A stretch of DNA of 8,034 nucleotides, taken from the NCBI GenBank assembly GCA_900771185.1, contig CAAGND010000120.1, forward strand, positions 1 through 8,034. Direction: 5' to 3'. The stretch comes from Clostridia bacterium (lineage in GTDB: Bacteria > Bacillota > Clostridia > Oscillospirales > Acutalibacteraceae). Positions 5,593 through 8,034 of this stretch are shown here, piece after piece; position 1 is the stretch's first letter; every line of letters starts with the position of its first letter. The notes under the pieces are model-generated. The model was not told the DNA's origin and made no database searches. It worked only from the letters and a program-made list of their open reading frames with translations. Position numbers and translations under genes: made by a program.

Positions 5593-8034
5593 ACAAGCTT
5601 GAAAAAATGATAAGCAAAACAGTCAACAAAGTGCTCGGCACGATGTCGCAGGATGCGGGCGAAGGTGGCCTCGGCAGCAGTGAGGTGTCACAGGCTATGG
5701 CGGATGCCGCGCGTCAGGCGGCGGCTGAGGGTATCGTTCTGCTGAAAAATGACAATGGTACTCTGCCATTTGGCACCGATGAGCGCATAAGCGTTTTCGG
5801 GCGCATACAAAAGGATTATTTCGCTGTCGGTTACGGCTCCGGCGGAGACGTAAATGAGCCTTACTGCATCAATTTGATAGACGGCATGAAAGCCGCCGGA
5901 ATGAAAACCGACAGTGAGCTTGAACGTATATATGCCGACTGGATTGAGAGGAATCCCGCCGACCACGGCTTCTGGGGATTTTGGCCTCGCTTTCACGATG
6001 AGATGCCGCTTGACAGGGAGACGGTAGCTTCAGCGGCTGCACGCAGCGATGCCGCAGTGGTGATAATCGGACGCTCGGCCGGCGAGGACAGGGAGAATGT
6101 TCTAAAAAAAGGCAGCTATTATCTGACCGATACCGAGCTTGATATGCTTAAGAAAGTTACCGCGGAGTTTGAAAAGACGGTTGTGCTTCTCAACTGCGGA
6201 AACATAATTGACATGTCATGGCTTGAAAGCTTCGGGAACAGGATTCAGGCGGTGCTTCTCGTCTGGCAGGGCGGTATGGAGAGCGGCAGAGCCGTTGCCG
6301 ATGTGCTGTCGGGCAAAATATCTCCGAGCGGAAAGCTCTCAGACACAATAGCCTCAAGATATGAGGATTACCCTGCGGCAAAAAACTTTGGAAAAAGAAA
6401 GTTTAATAACTATGCCGAGGATATCTTTGTCGGTTACAGATACTTTGAAACCTTTAAAAAAGATGCTGTCATGTTCCCGTTCGGTTTCGGTCTGAGCTAT
6501 ACGGAGTTTGATTTCTCGGATATTTCGGTGGAGTGCGCGGACGGCACAGTCACAGTGTCGCTCAGTGTCAAGAATACGGGCGGCATGGCAGGAAAACAGG
6601 TTGTCGAGGTCTATCGCAGCGCGCCGTCGGGAAAGCTCGGAAAGGCAAAACGGGAGCTTGCGGCTTTCTGCAAGACCCGTCTGCTTTCCCCGGGCGAGGA
6701 ACAGCGTGTTTCCATGAGCTTTAAGGCGGAAACGATGGCGTCATATGATGACAGCGGCAAAAGCGGGTTTAAAAATTCTTATGTCCTCGAGGAGGGCGAA
6801 TACGGCATATATGTCGGCGAAGATGTGCACTCATGCGTCAAAGCGGGAGCATATATTCAGGAGAAAACCGTCGCTGTCCGCCGTCTCGGCGAGCCGGCGG
6901 ATTGCGCACCCAAGGCGAGTTTTGAGCGTCTGACGGCTGTCAGCGATAAAAACGGCTCAGCAAGGGCTGTCTATGAGCCGGTGCCGCTTGCCGAGACCCG
7001 GCGCGCGCAGTCGGTTTCGGAAAATCTTCCCGAAGCTCCCGAGTATACCGGTGACAGAGGCATAAAGCTTCAGGATGTTGTCGGGGGAGAGACGTCCCTT
7101 GCCGATTTCGCGGCACAGCTTGATGACAAAGAGCTTGAGGCGCTCTGCAGAGGCGATTATACAATGAACAGTCCTCTGGGAACATCGGGCAACGCGGCGG
7201 TTTACGGCGGAATACTGCCATCTCTCAGAGACAAGGGCGTGCCGCCGGTCACAGCGACGGATGGTCCGTCAGGTATAAGGCTTCATTGCTATGCGTCGCT
7301 TCTGCCCATAGGAACGCTTCTCGCCTGCACATGGAACACCCCTCTTGTTGAGGAGCTTTACAGACAGGTCGGAGCGGAGATGTCAAAGAAAGGCTCCGAT
7401 GTTTTGTTAGCACCCGGCATGAATATCCACCGCGACCCGCTGTGCGGCAGAAATTTTGAATATTTTTCCGAGGATCCGCTGCTTACGGGAGAAATGGGCT
7501 CCGCCGTTGTCAGGGGAGTTCAGTCAAACGGAGTGTCAGCCTGCCCGAAACATTTCGCCTGCAACAGTCAGGAGACGAACAGAACAAGGACTGATTCAAG
7601 GGTCTCACAGCGCGCCCTGCGTGAGATATATCTCAAGGGCTTTGAGATTTGCGTTAAGGAGGCTCGTCCTTTCAATATCATGACGTCTTATAACAAGCTC
7701 AACGGCGTGTGGAGCCACTATCACTATGGTCTCTGCACACAGATACTCAGGAATGAGTGGGGCTATGACGGGTGCGTCATGACTGATTGGTGGATGCGGG
7801 CGTCCCGCGACCCTGATTTCCCGCTTCTGCGGAACAACGCCTACCGTGTCAGAGCGCAGGTCGATGTGCTGATGCCGGGTGCGGGAGCCGGCTCAAGAAA
7901 ACGCAAGTATGATCCTACCCTGCTCGAATCGCTCGGAAAGGACGGAGGAATAACAAGGGGCGAAATTTTCAGAAGCGCCGTGAATACTTTGCGCTTCGTC
8001 ATGCGCTCCAAGCCGTTTGCAACCGAAAATAACC
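5589..8034 (+). CDS. GH3 glycosidase (beta-glucosidase-like) with reversed domain order, 3' partial
   Basis: The open frame runs from 5589 to the window edge (815 codons, no stop). It encodes a family-3 retaining glycoside hydrolase whose domains are in reverse of the usual order. The alpha/beta sandwich domain comes first (about 40-300): it opens with ARQAAAEGIVLLKN, carries GRSAGEDREN with E166 as likely acid/base, and includes LLVWQGGMESGRAVADVL and FPFGFGLSYT. A fibronectin-III-like domain follows (about 310-415). The TIM barrel comes last (about 500-800), with ATDGPSGIR (556-564), GMNIHRDPLCGRNFEYFSEDP (610-630), KHFACNSQETNR (654-665) and VMTDWW, in which D733 is the expected nucleophile. 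This order is known from Butyrivibrio fibrisolvens and Ruminococcus albus beta-glucosidases. All catalytic motifs are present, so little should be missing beyond the edge. No signal peptide is seen, implying cytoplasmic action on imported oligosaccharides or glycosides. It is translationally coupled to the sulfatase. Specificity (glucoside, xyloside or N-acetylhexosaminide) cannot be settled from the sequence. Confidence 0.93.
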   Translation, partial: MNKLEKMISKTVNKVLGTMSQDAGEGGLGSSEVSQAMADAARQAAAEGIVLLKNDNGTLPFGTDERISVFGRIQKDYFAVGYGSGGDVNEPYCINLIDGMKAAGMKTDSELERIYADWIERNPADHGFWGFWPRFHDEMPLDRETVASAAARSDAAVVIIGRSAGEDRENVLKKGSYYLTDTELDMLKKVTAEFEKTVVLLNCGNIIDMSWLESFGNRIQAVLLVWQGGMESGRAVADVLSGKISPSGKLSDTIASRYEDYPAAKNFGKRKFNNYAEDIFVGYRYFETFKKDAVMFPFGFGLSYTEFDFSDISVECADGTVTVSLSVKNTGGMAGKQVVEVYRSAPSGKLGKAKRELAAFCKTRLLSPGEEQRVSMSFKAETMASYDDSGKSGFKNSYVLEEGEYGIYVGEDVHSCVKAGAYIQEKTVAVRRLGEPADCAPKASFERLTAVSDKNGSARAVYEPVPLAETRRAQSVSENLPEAPEYTGDRGIKLQDVVGGETSLADFAAQLDDKELEALCRGDYTMNSPLGTSGNAAVYGGILPSLRDKGVPPVTATDGPSGIRLHCYASLLPIGTLLACTWNTPLVEELYRQVGAEMSKKGSDVLLAPGMNIHRDPLCGRNFEYFSEDPLLTGEMGSAVVRGVQSNGVSACPKHFACNSQETNRTRTDSRVSQRALREIYLKGFEICVKEARPFNIMTSYNKLNGVWSHYHYGLCTQILRNEWGYDGCVMTDWWMRASRDPDFPLLRNNAYRVRAQVDVLMPGAGAGSRKRKYDPTLLESLGKDGGITRGEIFRSAVNTLRFVMRSKPFATENN

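Noticed and set aside
5589..8034. Possibility that the GH3 region is two genes, or a frameshifted or broken gene
   Set aside because: Codon-by-codon reading from 5589 to the edge shows one unbroken frame. All catalytic motifs are present, and the unusual order is a known GH3 arrangement rather than a rearrangement artefact.

Overview
The window looks like chromosomal DNA from a gut-type Gram-positive anaerobe of the Clostridia (Oscillospiraceae/Ruminococcaceae or Lachnospiraceae-like). The reasons are roughly 50% GC, strong AGGAGG-type ribosome binding sites, consensus vegetative promoters with 17-bp spacers, and a family-3 glycoside hydrolase with reversed domain order, a layout known from Ruminococcus and Butyrivibrio. 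This placement is an inference from style and gene content. No rRNA, tRNA, insertion sequence, CRISPR array or phage gene was seen.

Layout. Bases 17-802 (+) encode a six-helix-type membrane protein of the DUF2238/YjdF kind, starting at TTG. A strong terminator (818-857) and a near-consensus promoter (867-895) separate it from an RlmA-type 23S rRNA guanine-N1 methyltransferase (924-1742, +). A 13-bp-stem bidirectional terminator (1768-1821) lies between that gene and the convergent gene 1842-3257 (-). The latter encodes an exported PHP-fold metal-dependent phosphoesterase-like protein with a signal peptide and a C-terminal beta-rich domain. Its promoter (3295-3323, -) is consensus-like, and a perfect palindrome sits over the expected transcription start.

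Divergently from 3433 onward runs a tight three-gene set: an AlkD-like DNA glycosylase (3433-4116), a type I sulfatase with an intact formylglycine signature (4129-5592), and a GH3 glycosidase that starts inside the sulfatase stop codon (ATGA overlap) and runs off the right edge (5589-8034). The sulfatase and the GH3 enzyme both lack signal peptides, so they probably act together in the cytoplasm on an imported sulfated glycoside or oligosaccharide. The DNA-repair gene appears to share their transcript, with no obvious functional reason.

The window is mostly ordinary accessory-metabolism and housekeeping sequence. The points most worth a second look are the reversed GH3 next to a cytoplasmic sulfatase, the operator-like palindrome before the PHP gene, and the exported PHP protein itself. 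I found no convincing evidence of a wholly new system.
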